A DNA stretch of 64,000 nt from Sinomonas cellulolyticus (GTDB taxonomy: Bacteria; Actinomycetota; Actinomycetes; Actinomycetales; Micrococcaceae), in the NCBI RefSeq assembly GCF_014656475.1, contig NZ_BNCM01000008.1:1-64000 (forward strand), written 5' to 3'. The notes beneath the pieces were generated by a model, which saw only the letters and a program-made list of their open reading frames with translations, did not search any database and was not told the DNA's origin. Positions within the stretch are counted from its first letter, which is position 1, and every line of letters starts with the position of its first letter. Positions 44,274-51,382 of this stretch are shown one piece after another. The position numbers were made by a program, and so were the translations under genes.

Positions 44274-45043
44274 TGGGCAGCTTCGACGGCCGCCGCGTCC
44301 TGCTCGTGGGGACGGGCGGGATCGGTGCGGCGGTCGCCGAGCGGCTCGCCGCGGAGGGCGCACGCGTGTTCGGCACCTACCGCTCGGACGACGCCGGCGC
44401 GGCGGCCCTCGGCGCGAGGCTCCCCGCGGGTGCATGGGCGGGCTGCGCCCAGCTCGACGCCGCTGACCCGCAGTCGGCGCACGACGTCGCCGGGCCGGGA
44501 GGGCTCGCGGCCTCGGCCCTCGGGGGGATCGACACCCTCGTGGTCACCGCCGGGCACCGCCACCCCCTCGCACCCCTGACGGCCACGGCCCCGGACGTCC
44601 TCGAGGACATTGTGCGGACCGAACTCCTCGGCCCCCTGCTCGTCGTCCGCTCCGTGCTGCCGGGCATGCTCGAGGCCGGCTTCGGCAGGATCGTCCTCGT
44701 GGGATCCGACAGCGGCAAGGCGGGCACCCTCGGCGACGCCGCGTCGTCGTCCGCCCGGGCCGGGCTGCACGGGCTCGCGCGCGCCGTGGCCCGCGAGACC
44801 GCCCGCGCGGACGTGACCGTCAACGTCGTCTCCCCCGGCCCCACCGACACGGGCCTCCTCGCAGGGATGCTCGCTGCGGACGGCCTCACGGGAAAGGTCA
44901 TGGCCGGGACGGTGAAGGCCGTCCCGAAGGGCCGGACCGCGCGGCCCGAGGAGATCGCTGCGGCGGTCGCGTACCTCGCATCGGCGGATGCCGGCTTCAC
45001 CACCGGACAGGTGCTCTCGGTCTCCGGCGGCCTCACGATGTAG
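44273..45043 (+). CDS. BadH-related SDR lacking catalytic Tyr and Lys
   Basis: The 256-residue SDR-fold protein has a nucleotide-binding GTGGIGAAVAERLAAEGA and the end TGQVLSVSGGLTM, very like BadH at 37684. The catalytic Ser is kept (Ser145 in LVGSDSGKAG), but the Tyr and Lys positions are Ser158 and Arg162 (DAASSSARAGLHGL). By family knowledge this should abolish ordinary hydride transfer. It may be a non-catalytic paralogue, use another chemistry, or be decaying. ATG overlaps the preceding stop (TGATG), so it is still tightly coupled in the operon. Confidence 0.85.
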   Translation: MGSFDGRRVLLVGTGGIGAAVAERLAAEGARVFGTYRSDDAGAAALGARLPAGAWAGCAQLDAADPQSAHDVAGPGGLAASALGGIDTLVVTAGHRHPLAPLTATAPDVLEDIVRTELLGPLLVVRSVLPGMLEAGFGRIVLVGSDSGKAGTLGDAASSSARAGLHGLARAVARETARADVTVNVVSPGPTDTGLLAGMLAADGLTGKVMAGTVKAVPKGRTARPEEIAAAVAYLASADAGFTTGQVLSVSGGLTM

Positions 45044-45100
45044 CGCCCCTTCACCATGCAGCACCCCAGCCCTCAGACCGCCCACCCTCCGGAGAGGCCC

Positions 45101-45526
45101 ATGGACAGCGCACCCTTCGACCCGGCCCAGGTGACGACCTTCCGCAAGACCGTCACGGAGACCGACCTCGTGCTCTTCGCCGGCATCACCGGCGACTTCG
45201 CGAGCAACCACACCGACGAGGAGTACATGCGCGGCACGCCGTTCGGCACCCGGCAGGTCCACGGCGCCCTCCTCGTCGGGTTCATGTCCGCCGTCACCGC
45301 GCGGGCCCTCGAGCACGCCCGGCCCGAGGGGCTCACGCCGGTGTCCCTCGGCTACGACAGGATCAGGTTCGTCCGTCCCGTGTTCCCGGGACAGACGCTC
45401 GCGCTCAGCTTCGAGTGGAAGGACTACGACGCGGACGCACTGCGCGGCGCGGGCGACGTCGAGCTGCGTGCGGACGGCGAGGTGGCCGCCGTCGCGCGTC
45501 ACGTGGTGAAGTGGGTGCGGGGATAA
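45101..45526 (+). CDS. MaoC-like (R)-specific enoyl-CoA hydratase
   Basis: A single hot-dog-fold MaoC hydratase of 141 residues: the active-site segment LFAGITGDFASNHTDEEYM with Asp and His in the expected spacing, and TPFGTRQVHGALLVGFMSA. It would add water to a 2-enoyl-CoA and could serve as an alternative to the crotonase-type gene for the cyclic or linear intermediates. ATG 45101 follows GGAGAGG. It is the last gene of the catabolic run, 57 nt after the SDR. Confidence 0.88.
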   Translation: MDSAPFDPAQVTTFRKTVTETDLVLFAGITGDFASNHTDEEYMRGTPFGTRQVHGALLVGFMSAVTARALEHARPEGLTPVSLGYDRIRFVRPVFPGQTLALSFEWKDYDADALRGAGDVELRADGEVAAVARHVVKWVRG

Positions 45527-45535
45527 AATATCCCC
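45519..45535. promoter_or_regulatory. Palindrome with embedded -10 upstream of the permease gene
   Basis: GGGGATAAAATATCCCC is a 7-bp perfect inverted repeat with a 3-nt spacer. It covers the maoC stop codon and contains TAAAAT (45524-45529), a good -10 element for the permease whose ATG is at 45571. It may be an operator that controls the permease-idi pair, or a small hairpin. Confidence 0.45.
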
Positions 45536-45570
45536 CGACATCCCCGCACCCCACGCTCGGAAGGCGCCCG

Positions 45571-46884
45571 ATGAGCCTGCTCGGAACCAGATGGACCCTC
45601 CACGGGGACGGCCGCTCCGTCCGTCCGGGCGAGGTCGTGGCGCCGCAGGAGCGGCTCGCGTGGCCGATCACGGTCGGCGTGGGCCTCCAGCACGTCGTGG
45701 CGATGTTCGGGGCGACGTTCCTCGTGCCGATCCTCACGCACATGCCCCCCGCGACGACGCTGTTCTTCTCGGGCATCGGCACGCTCCTGTTCCTCGTCAT
45801 CACGCGGGGGCGCGTACCGAGCTATCTGGGCTCCTCGTTCGCGTTCATCGCCCCGATCCTCGCCTCGCAGCAGCAGTTCGGCGTCGCCGGGGCGCTCGGC
45901 GGCGTGGTGGTGGCCGGCGTCGTGCTCGCGGTGGTCGGCGCCGTGGTGCAGGCGTTCGGTGCACACTGGATCAACGTCGTGATGCCGCCGGTCGTGACCG
46001 GCGCGATCGTGGCACTCATCGGCCTCAACCTCGCCCCCGCGGCGAAGCAGAACTTCGACGCCGCGCCCGTCACGGCGCTCGTGACGCTGCTGGCGATCAT
46101 CCTCGTCTCGGTGCTGTTCCGCGGCATCGTGGGGCGGCTGAGCATCCTCATCGGCGTGGTGGTCGGGTACGTCGTGGCGGTGTGGCGCGGGGAGGTGGAC
46201 TTCTCGAAGGTCGACGCGGCGGCGTGGATCGGGTTCCCGCACTTCCAGACGCCCTCGTTCCACCTCGGGGTGCTCGGCCTGTTCGTTCCCGTGGTGCTCG
46301 TGCTGGTCGCGGAGAACGTGGGCCACGTGAAGAGCGTGGCGGCAATGACCGGGCAGAACCTCGACGACATGGCCGGGCGGGCCCTCATGGCCGACGGCGC
46401 GGCGACCGTCCTGGCCGGAATCGGCGGCGGCTCGGGCACCACGACCTACGCGGAGAACATCGGCGTCATGGCCGCCACGCGCGTGTACTCGACGGCGGCG
46501 TACTGGGTGGCCGGCATCGCGGCGCTGCTGCTGAGCTTCTCGCCCAAGTTCGGCGAGCTCATCGCGACCGTCCCGGCGGGTGTGCTCGGCGGCGCCGCGA
46601 CGATGCTCTACGGCATGATCGGCGTGCTCGGAGTGAAGATCTGGGTGCAGAACCGGGTCAACTTCTCCAACCCGGTGAACATCACCACGGCGGCGGTGGC
46701 GCTGATCGTGGGCATCGCAGACTACACGTGGAAGATCGGCGACCTCGGCTTCGCCGGGATCGCGCTCGGATCGGCCGCCGCGCTCGTGATCTACCACGGC
46801 ATGACGGCCCTTGCCCGCTGGCGCGGGACGGCGACCGACGACGCTGTGGAACCCATGGCCTCGGCCCGGGGGGAGCGCGCATGA
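45571..46884 (+). CDS. NCS2-family uracil-xanthine permease (uracil type)
   Basis: A nucleobase/ascorbate (NCS2) transporter of 437 residues with about 14 membrane segments. The signature in TM10 is GGGSGTTTYAENIGVMAATRV, the uracil-permease form (UraA/RutG), and ENVGHVKSVAAMTGQNLDD is the TM8 region. It imports uracil by proton symport. The N-terminal WTLHGDGRSVRPGEVV and APQERLAWPITVGVGLQHVVA are typical of Micrococcaceae homologues. ATG 45571 follows GGAAGG. The gene overlaps idi (ATGA). Confidence 0.9.
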   Translation: MSLLGTRWTLHGDGRSVRPGEVVAPQERLAWPITVGVGLQHVVAMFGATFLVPILTHMPPATTLFFSGIGTLLFLVITRGRVPSYLGSSFAFIAPILASQQQFGVAGALGGVVVAGVVLAVVGAVVQAFGAHWINVVMPPVVTGAIVALIGLNLAPAAKQNFDAAPVTALVTLLAIILVSVLFRGIVGRLSILIGVVVGYVVAVWRGEVDFSKVDAAAWIGFPHFQTPSFHLGVLGLFVPVVLVLVAENVGHVKSVAAMTGQNLDDMAGRALMADGAATVLAGIGGGSGTTTYAENIGVMAATRVYSTAAYWVAGIAALLLSFSPKFGELIATVPAGVLGGAATMLYGMIGVLGVKIWVQNRVNFSNPVNITTAAVALIVGIADYTWKIGDLGFAGIALGSAAALVIYHGMTALARWRGTATDDAVEPMASARGERA

Positions 46885-47405
46885 GCGAGGAACTGGTCCA
46901 GCTCGTGGCCGAGGACGGCACACCCCTCGGCACGGCGCCGAAAGCCACCGTCCACAGCGAGCACACCCCGCTCCACCTGGCCTTCTCCTGCCACGTCTAC
47001 GGCCCCGACGGCCGGGTGCTCGTGACGCGGCGCGCCCTGTCGAAGAAGACGTGGCCCGGCGTGTGGTCCAACGCGTTCTGCGGTCACCCCACGCCGGGAG
47101 AGGCGTTCGACGACGCGATCCGCCGGCGCGCCGAGCAGGAGCTGGGGCTCTCGCTCACCTCGATCGAGCCGGTCCTGCCCGACTTCCGCTACCGGGCCGT
47201 GGACGCCTCCGGCATCGTGGAGTTCGAGATCTGCCCCGTGTTCCGGGCGGTCGCCGACGGCGACCCGAACCCGAACCCGGAGGAGGTCTCCGAGTGGGCC
47301 TGGTCGGATCCGGGTGAGTTCCGGGGGGCCGTCGCCGCGGCCCCATATGCCTTCAGCCCGTGGCTCGTCATGCAGCTCGACGCGCTCGCGGCCCAGGGCC
47401 GCTAG
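46881..47405 (+). CDS. idi: Isopentenyl-diphosphate delta-isomerase, type I
   Basis: Idi interconverts IPP and DMAPP for isoprenoid (quinone, carotenoid) synthesis. The 174-residue type I enzyme shows the metal-binding His in HLAFSCHVYG, RALSKKTWPGVWSNAFCGHP with the catalytic Cys, a Nudix-like RRAEQELGL, and the C-terminal SPWLVMQLDAL. It shares ATGA with the permease gene, an unexpected functional pairing that is probably only operonic convenience. Confidence 0.95.
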   Translation: MSEELVQLVAEDGTPLGTAPKATVHSEHTPLHLAFSCHVYGPDGRVLVTRRALSKKTWPGVWSNAFCGHPTPGEAFDDAIRRRAEQELGLSLTSIEPVLPDFRYRAVDASGIVEFEICPVFRAVADGDPNPNPEEVSEWAWSDPGEFRGAVAAAPYAFSPWLVMQLDALAAQGR

Positions 47406-47450
47406 CCCGCCCGGCCCCCAATCCGGGGGTCGCCTGCCGGCCACCCGGGG

Positions 47451-48566
47451 TCAGGCGCCCGCGAGGAGCTCCGCGACCGCGCGCCGGACATACTCGGCGG
47501 CGTGGACGATCGCGTCCGCAGGGGTCGGCGCGAGGTCAACGAGCGCTCCTGCCGCCTCAATCCCGTGCTCGGCCAGCTCTTCAGGTTCGGCAAGGATCTG
47601 CCCCGCCACCGCCACCACCGGGATGCCGCGGTCCCGCGCGCGGTCGGCCAGTGCGATCGGGGCTTTCCCCGTGAGCGACTGCCCGTCGAGGGACCCCTCC
47701 CCCGTGATCACGAGGTCCGCGCCGGCGAGGCGGTCCTCAAGGCCGACCATCTCCGCGACGAGTGCGAACCCACTCTCGAGCGTGGCGTCGGTGAAGGCGA
47801 GGAACCCGGCCGGGAAGCCGCCGGCCGCGCCGGCGCCAGGCACGTCGACGTCGCGTCCCGTCGCCTCGGCGAGGACCTTCGCCCACGTGCGCAGGCCGGC
47901 GTCGAGCCTCTCCACCGTCTCCTGGTCGGCGCCCTTCTGCGGGCCGAAGATGTGCGCAGCGCCGTCGGGGCCGACCAGGGGGTTGCGCACGTCCACCGCG
48001 ATGCGCAGTCGCGCAGCGGCGAGGCGCGGATCCAGGGCAGAGACGTCCACGGCCGCCACCTCGGCCAGCGCGGCGCCCCCCAAGGGCACCACGTTCCCGT
48101 GGGCGTCGAGGGGCCGCAGCCCGAGCGCCCGGAGGGCGCCCGAGCCGCCGTCGGTCATCGCGGAGCCGCCGAGCCCCAGCACGATCTCCCTGGCCCCGGC
48201 GTCGAGGGCGGCGGCGATGAGCTGGCCGGCGCCATAGGAGTGCGCTCTGCCGGCCGTCTCCGCGTCCGGCTCCGAACCGAGCGCCGCCAAGCCCGAGGAC
48301 TGGGCCGTCTCGATGACCGCCGTCGTGCCCCGCAGCGCCCACGCCGCACCGACCGGCTTGATGAGCGGGCCGGTCACGGCGCGGATGCGCTCCTCGAAGC
48401 CAGCGGCGACGGCGGCCTCAAGCGTTCCCTCGCCACCATCGGCGATCGGAGCCTGCACTGCCTCCGCGTCGGGATAGATGGCCAGAGCACCCTCCGCCAT
48501 GGCGACGGCGGCCTGTGCGGCAGTCAGCGAGCCCTTGAATTTGTCCGGTGCGATGAGGATGCGCAT
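47451..48566 (-). CDS. Glycerate kinase
   Basis: A type I glycerate 2-kinase (GlxK/GarK family) of 371 residues: the opening IAPDKFKGSLTAAQAA, PIADGGEGTLEA, LGLGGSAMTDGGSGALRALGL, and the late ADLVITGEGSLDGQSLTGK are family signatures. It phosphorylates D-glycerate from glyoxylate, tartrate or serine breakdown. No glyoxylate-pathway genes are adjacent. A CACGAT -10-like hexamer lies 6 nt upstream of ATG 48566, and no Shine-Dalgarno is present. Confidence 0.93.
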   Translation of the reverse strand: MRILIAPDKFKGSLTAAQAAVAMAEGALAIYPDAEAVQAPIADGGEGTLEAAVAAGFEERIRAVTGPLIKPVGAAWALRGTTAVIETAQSSGLAALGSEPDAETAGRAHSYGAGQLIAAALDAGAREIVLGLGGSAMTDGGSGALRALGLRPLDAHGNVVPLGGAALAEVAAVDVSALDPRLAAARLRIAVDVRNPLVGPDGAAHIFGPQKGADQETVERLDAGLRTWAKVLAEATGRDVDVPGAGAAGGFPAGFLAFTDATLESGFALVAEMVGLEDRLAGADLVITGEGSLDGQSLTGKAPIALADRARDRGIPVVAVAGQILAEPEELAEHGIEAAGALVDLAPTPADAIVHAAEYVRRAVAELLAGA

Positions 48567-48607
48567 TCCCCCATCGTGCCAGCAGGCGCCGACAGAACTG
48601 GCCCTGA

Positions 48608-48613
48608 CAGAAT
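48608..48613 (+). promoter_or_regulatory. -10 element (CAGAAT) for the TMEM175-like gene
   Basis: CAGAAT is 6 nt before GTG 48620 and no Shine-Dalgarno is present, another example of the leaderless layout. Confidence 0.4.
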
Positions 48614-48619
48614 GTCCCC

Positions 48620-49210
48620 GTGGAGACCAACCGCGTGGAGGCGTTCAGCGACGGCGTGCTCGCCATCGCGATCACCATCATGGTCCTCGAGCTCAAGACC
48701 CCGGAGACCCCGGACCTGCACGGCCTCACGGCGGTCCTGCCCACCCTGCTGACGTACGTGCTGAGCTTCGTGTACATCGGCATCTATTGGACCAATCACC
48801 ACCACCTCATGCACCTGACGCAGCGGGTGGACGGTGCCGCACTGTGGGCCAACCTCAACCTGCTGTTCTGGCTCTCGGTAGTGCCCTTCACGACGCGCTG
48901 GATGGACGAGAGCAGCGTCGCCGAGCTGCCGGTGCTCGTCTATGGAATCAACCTGCTCGCCGCCGCGGTCTCCTACACCATCCTGCAGAGGCGCCTCATC
49001 CGGATCCAGGGCGCCCAGAGCCGCCTGGCCCGCGCGATCAGCAACGACGCCAAAGGCAAGTGGTCCATGGGCCTGTACGTGGCGGGCTGCGCGGGCGCGT
49101 TCCTGTCGGTGTGGATCAGCGTGGCCGCGTATGTGGCGGTGGCGGCGCTGTGGATCATCCCCGACCGGCGGATCGAGCGCGCGGTTGCCGCGGGCAACGA
49201 CCCCGCCTGA
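48620..49210 (+). CDS. TMEM175-like potassium channel protein
   Basis: A 196-residue membrane protein with six predicted helices. The diagnostic first-helix motif RVEAFSDGVLAIAITIMVLEL (RxxxFSD) is that of the TMEM175/DUF1211 family, tetrameric bacterial K+ channels without the classical selectivity filter. The central YWTNHHHLMHLTQRVDG loop is also conserved. It is monocistronic, divergent from glycerate kinase, with GTG start. Confidence 0.88.
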   Translation: METNRVEAFSDGVLAIAITIMVLELKTPETPDLHGLTAVLPTLLTYVLSFVYIGIYWTNHHHLMHLTQRVDGAALWANLNLLFWLSVVPFTTRWMDESSVAELPVLVYGINLLAAAVSYTILQRRLIRIQGAQSRLARAISNDAKGKWSMGLYVAGCAGAFLSVWISVAAYVAVAALWIIPDRRIERAVAAGNDPA

Positions 49211-49244
49211 GAGCGGTGCCGGAGAGCAACCTCGGGCCGGAGGC

Positions 49245-50042
49245 TCAGAGGCCCGGCGGCCACTCCCCGCGCCCCTCGAGCACGGAGCGCAGCACGTCCG
49301 CCCGGTCGGTCACAAGCCCGTCGACGCCGAGGTCGAGTAGCCGTTCCATGTCCGCGGGCTCGTTCACGGTCCACACGTGCACCTGCAGGCCCAGACGGTG
49401 CGCCCGCGCCAGGAACTGGGCAGTGACGACCCGCAGTCCGCGGTACCGCTCGGGCACCTGCAGCGCCTGCACGTCCCGCAGCGACTGGGCGAGCGCCACG
49501 TCCGGGACGGCTCCGAGGAGGCGGAAGGCGGCGGCCGTCGCCACCCCTGCCGACGACGCGACGGGCCGTGACAGGCGCTCGAGCACCCCGCGGCGTCGTG
49601 CGTCGGAGAACGAGGTGACGAGGACGCGCTCGTGGAGCCCCATCCTCTCGATCACCTCGGCGAAGGGCACGACGGCGGCGGCCTCCTTGACGTCCACGTT
49701 GAAGAACGTGTCGGGCAGCTCTTCCGCCACCTCGGAGAACAGGGGGATGCGTTCGGCGCCTCCCGCGGGACCGCCGACATCTCCCCCGGCTCCGCCGACC
49801 CGGGCGGCGGCCACCTGCGCCCAGTCCAGGTGGGCGAGCAGGCCGGTGCGGTCGGTGACGCGGTCGAGCCGGTCGTCGTGGAAGGCGACTACTTCGCCGT
49901 CGCGCGTGGCGCGCACGTCGGTTTCGAGATGCGTGAAGCCGAGGTCGCGTGCGGCGCGGAAGGCGGTAAGCGTGTTCTCGAGGCCGCCGAGCGAGAAGCC
50001 GCGGTGCGCGAAGGCCATGGGTGCCGAGTGGAGGAACGCCAC
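49245..50042 (-). CDS. Glycerophosphodiester phosphodiesterase
   Basis: GDPD hydrolyses glycerophosphodiesters to glycerol 3-phosphate and an alcohol. The 265-residue TIM barrel starts AFAHRGFSLGGLENTLTAF, with metal-binding LETDVRATRDGEVVAFHDDRLDRVTD and the C-terminal VHVWTVNEPADMERLLDLGVDGLVTDRAD. No signal peptide, so cytoplasmic. GTG 50042 lies 6 nt after a TAACGT -10 element on the minus strand, which supports it over the internal ATG 50018. It is divergent from the NUDIX gene with only 30 nt between them. Confidence 0.92.
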   Translation of the reverse strand: MAFLHSAPMAFAHRGFSLGGLENTLTAFRAARDLGFTHLETDVRATRDGEVVAFHDDRLDRVTDRTGLLAHLDWAQVAAARVGGAGGDVGGPAGGAERIPLFSEVAEELPDTFFNVDVKEAAAVVPFAEVIERMGLHERVLVTSFSDARRRGVLERLSRPVASSAGVATAAAFRLLGAVPDVALAQSLRDVQALQVPERYRGLRVVTAQFLARAHRLGLQVHVWTVNEPADMERLLDLGVDGLVTDRADVLRSVLEGRGEWPPGL

Positions 50043-50048
50043 GCGCCC

Positions 50049-50066
50049 ACGTTACCGCGCTAGGCT
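50049..50066. promoter_or_regulatory. Back-to-back leaderless promoters for GDPD and NUDIX genes
   Basis: Minus-strand TAACGT (50054-50049) is 6 nt from GTG 50042 and plus-strand TAGGCT (50061-50066) is 6 nt from ATG 50073. The 30-nt intergenic space has no room for a Shine-Dalgarno on either side, so both mRNAs are probably leaderless. Confidence 0.5.
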
Positions 50067-50072
50067 GGCCGC

Positions 50073-50555
50073 ATGGAGCTGAGCGACGTGAGCCGCGAGT
50101 ACTTCCGCACGCTGCCCCGCCGGCGGGTCGCCGCGGGCCTCGTGATCCGGAACGGCGACGGCTGTGTGCTGGCGGTCAAGCCGAACTACAAGGAGGGGTG
50201 GCTCCTGCCCGGCGGCACGGTGGATCCCGGGGAGGCGCCACGCAAGGCGGCCCGTCGCGAGGGCCGGGAGGAGCTGGGGCTGGACATCGAGCCGGGTGCG
50301 CTGCTGCTGATCGCGCACTCGGCATTCCCGGACCCGGTCGGGGACGGGCTGAGCTTCCTGTACGACGGCGGCTCCCTGCCCGAGGGGGCCAGCATCACGC
50401 TGCAGGAGGAGGAGCTGACCGAGTGGCGCTTCGTTGCCCCTGAGCAGTTCGAGGAGCACTTCGGCGACCACGGCGCCCTGCACATTCAGGCGGCCCTCAC
50501 CGGGCTGGAGGAGAAGCGCACGCTCGAGCTCGAGGACGGCGTCGAGGTCCTGTGA
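50073..50555 (+). CDS. NUDIX hydrolase
   Basis: The 160-residue protein contains a complete Nudix box (GGTVDPGEAPRKAARREGREELGL; consensus GX5EX7REUXEEXGU), preceded by RRVAAGLVIRNGDGCVLAVKPNY. It hydrolyses a nucleoside-diphosphate-linked compound; the substrate is not predictable. The stop overlaps the PhzF gene start (GTGA), so the two are co-translated. Confidence 0.92.
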   Translation: MELSDVSREYFRTLPRRRVAAGLVIRNGDGCVLAVKPNYKEGWLLPGGTVDPGEAPRKAARREGREELGLDIEPGALLLIAHSAFPDPVGDGLSFLYDGGSLPEGASITLQEEELTEWRFVAPEQFEEHFGDHGALHIQAALTGLEEKRTLELEDGVEVL

Positions 50556-51382
50556 GGCCCTTCAGCCAGGTGGACGTCTTCACCGCGGAGTTCCTGCGCG
50601 GCAACCCGGTCGCCGTGGTGCACGACGCCGAAGGCATCCCGGATGAGGGGATGGCCGCCTTCGCGAGGTGGACCAACCTCTCAGAGACCACGTTCCTCCT
50701 GCCTCCCACCCAGCCCGGCGCCGACTACCGCCTGCGCATCTTCACCCCGGGAGGGGAGCTTCCCTTCGCCGGGCACCCCACGCTCGGGTCGGCCCGGGCT
50801 TGGCTCGAGGCCGGCGGCACCCCCGCCACGGAGGGGCGGATCGTCCAGGAGTGCGGGGTGGGCCTCGTGACGCTCAAGGACGACGCCGGCCGCCTCGCCT
50901 TCGCTGCGCCGCCCCTGCTCCGCTCGGGTCCTGTCGAGGCAGCGGACCTCGCCGCGATCGCCGCGTCCCTCGGGCTCGACGTGGACGAGGTCGTGGACGC
51001 GGCCTGGGTGGACAACGGACCCGGCTGGGTGGGCCTGCTCCTCCCGGACGCCGAGACAGTCCTCGGGCTCCGCCCCGACTTCGCTGCGATGGGCACGTAC
51101 CAGGTCGGCGTGATCGGCCCCCTGGCCGAGGGAGACGAGGCCGCGTTCGAGGTGCGGGCCTTCTGCCCCGACCTCGCCGTCCCCGAGGATCCCGTCACAG
51201 GCAGCCTCAACGCCGGACTCGCCCAGTGGCTCATCGGCACCGGGCGTCCGCAGCCGCACTACATCGCCCGGCAGGGCACAGCGCTGGGACGGCGGGGCCT
51301 CGTGCGGGTGGACGCCGAGGGCGGGGACGTGTGGATCGGCGGGGACACGGTGATCGGCATCCGTGGGACGGTGGCCCTCTAG
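50552..51382 (+). CDS. PhzF-family epimerase/isomerase
   Basis: A 276-residue PhzF-fold protein: FSQVDVFTAEFLRGNPVAVV, the catalytic Glu in WTNLSETTFLLPP, and YRLRIFTPGGELPFAGHPTLG. PhzF of phenazine synthesis isomerises a dihydrohydroxyanthranilate; most genomic homologues, as here with no phz genes nearby, have unknown substrates. The C-terminal half has AFCPDLAVPEDPVTGSLNAGLA. The 3' end overlaps that of the HtrA-like gene tail-to-tail by 4 nt. Confidence 0.9.
   Translation: MRPFSQVDVFTAEFLRGNPVAVVHDAEGIPDEGMAAFARWTNLSETTFLLPPTQPGADYRLRIFTPGGELPFAGHPTLGSARAWLEAGGTPATEGRIVQECGVGLVTLKDDAGRLAFAAPPLLRSGPVEAADLAAIAASLGLDVDEVVDAAWVDNGPGWVGLLLPDAETVLGLRPDFAAMGTYQVGVIGPLAEGDEAAFEVRAFCPDLAVPEDPVTGSLNAGLAQWLIGTGRPQPHYIARQGTALGRRGLVRVDAEGGDVWIGGDTVIGIRGTVAL

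Noticed and set aside
48541..48620. Firm -35/-10 promoter pair for glycerate kinase
   Set aside because: Only a CACGAT hexamer 6 nt before the ATG is visible, which is too weak to list as a separate promoter.
50552..51382. Phenazine biosynthesis gene
   Set aside because: The protein has the PhzF fold, but no other phz genes are near; PhzF-like proteins are widespread with unrelated roles.
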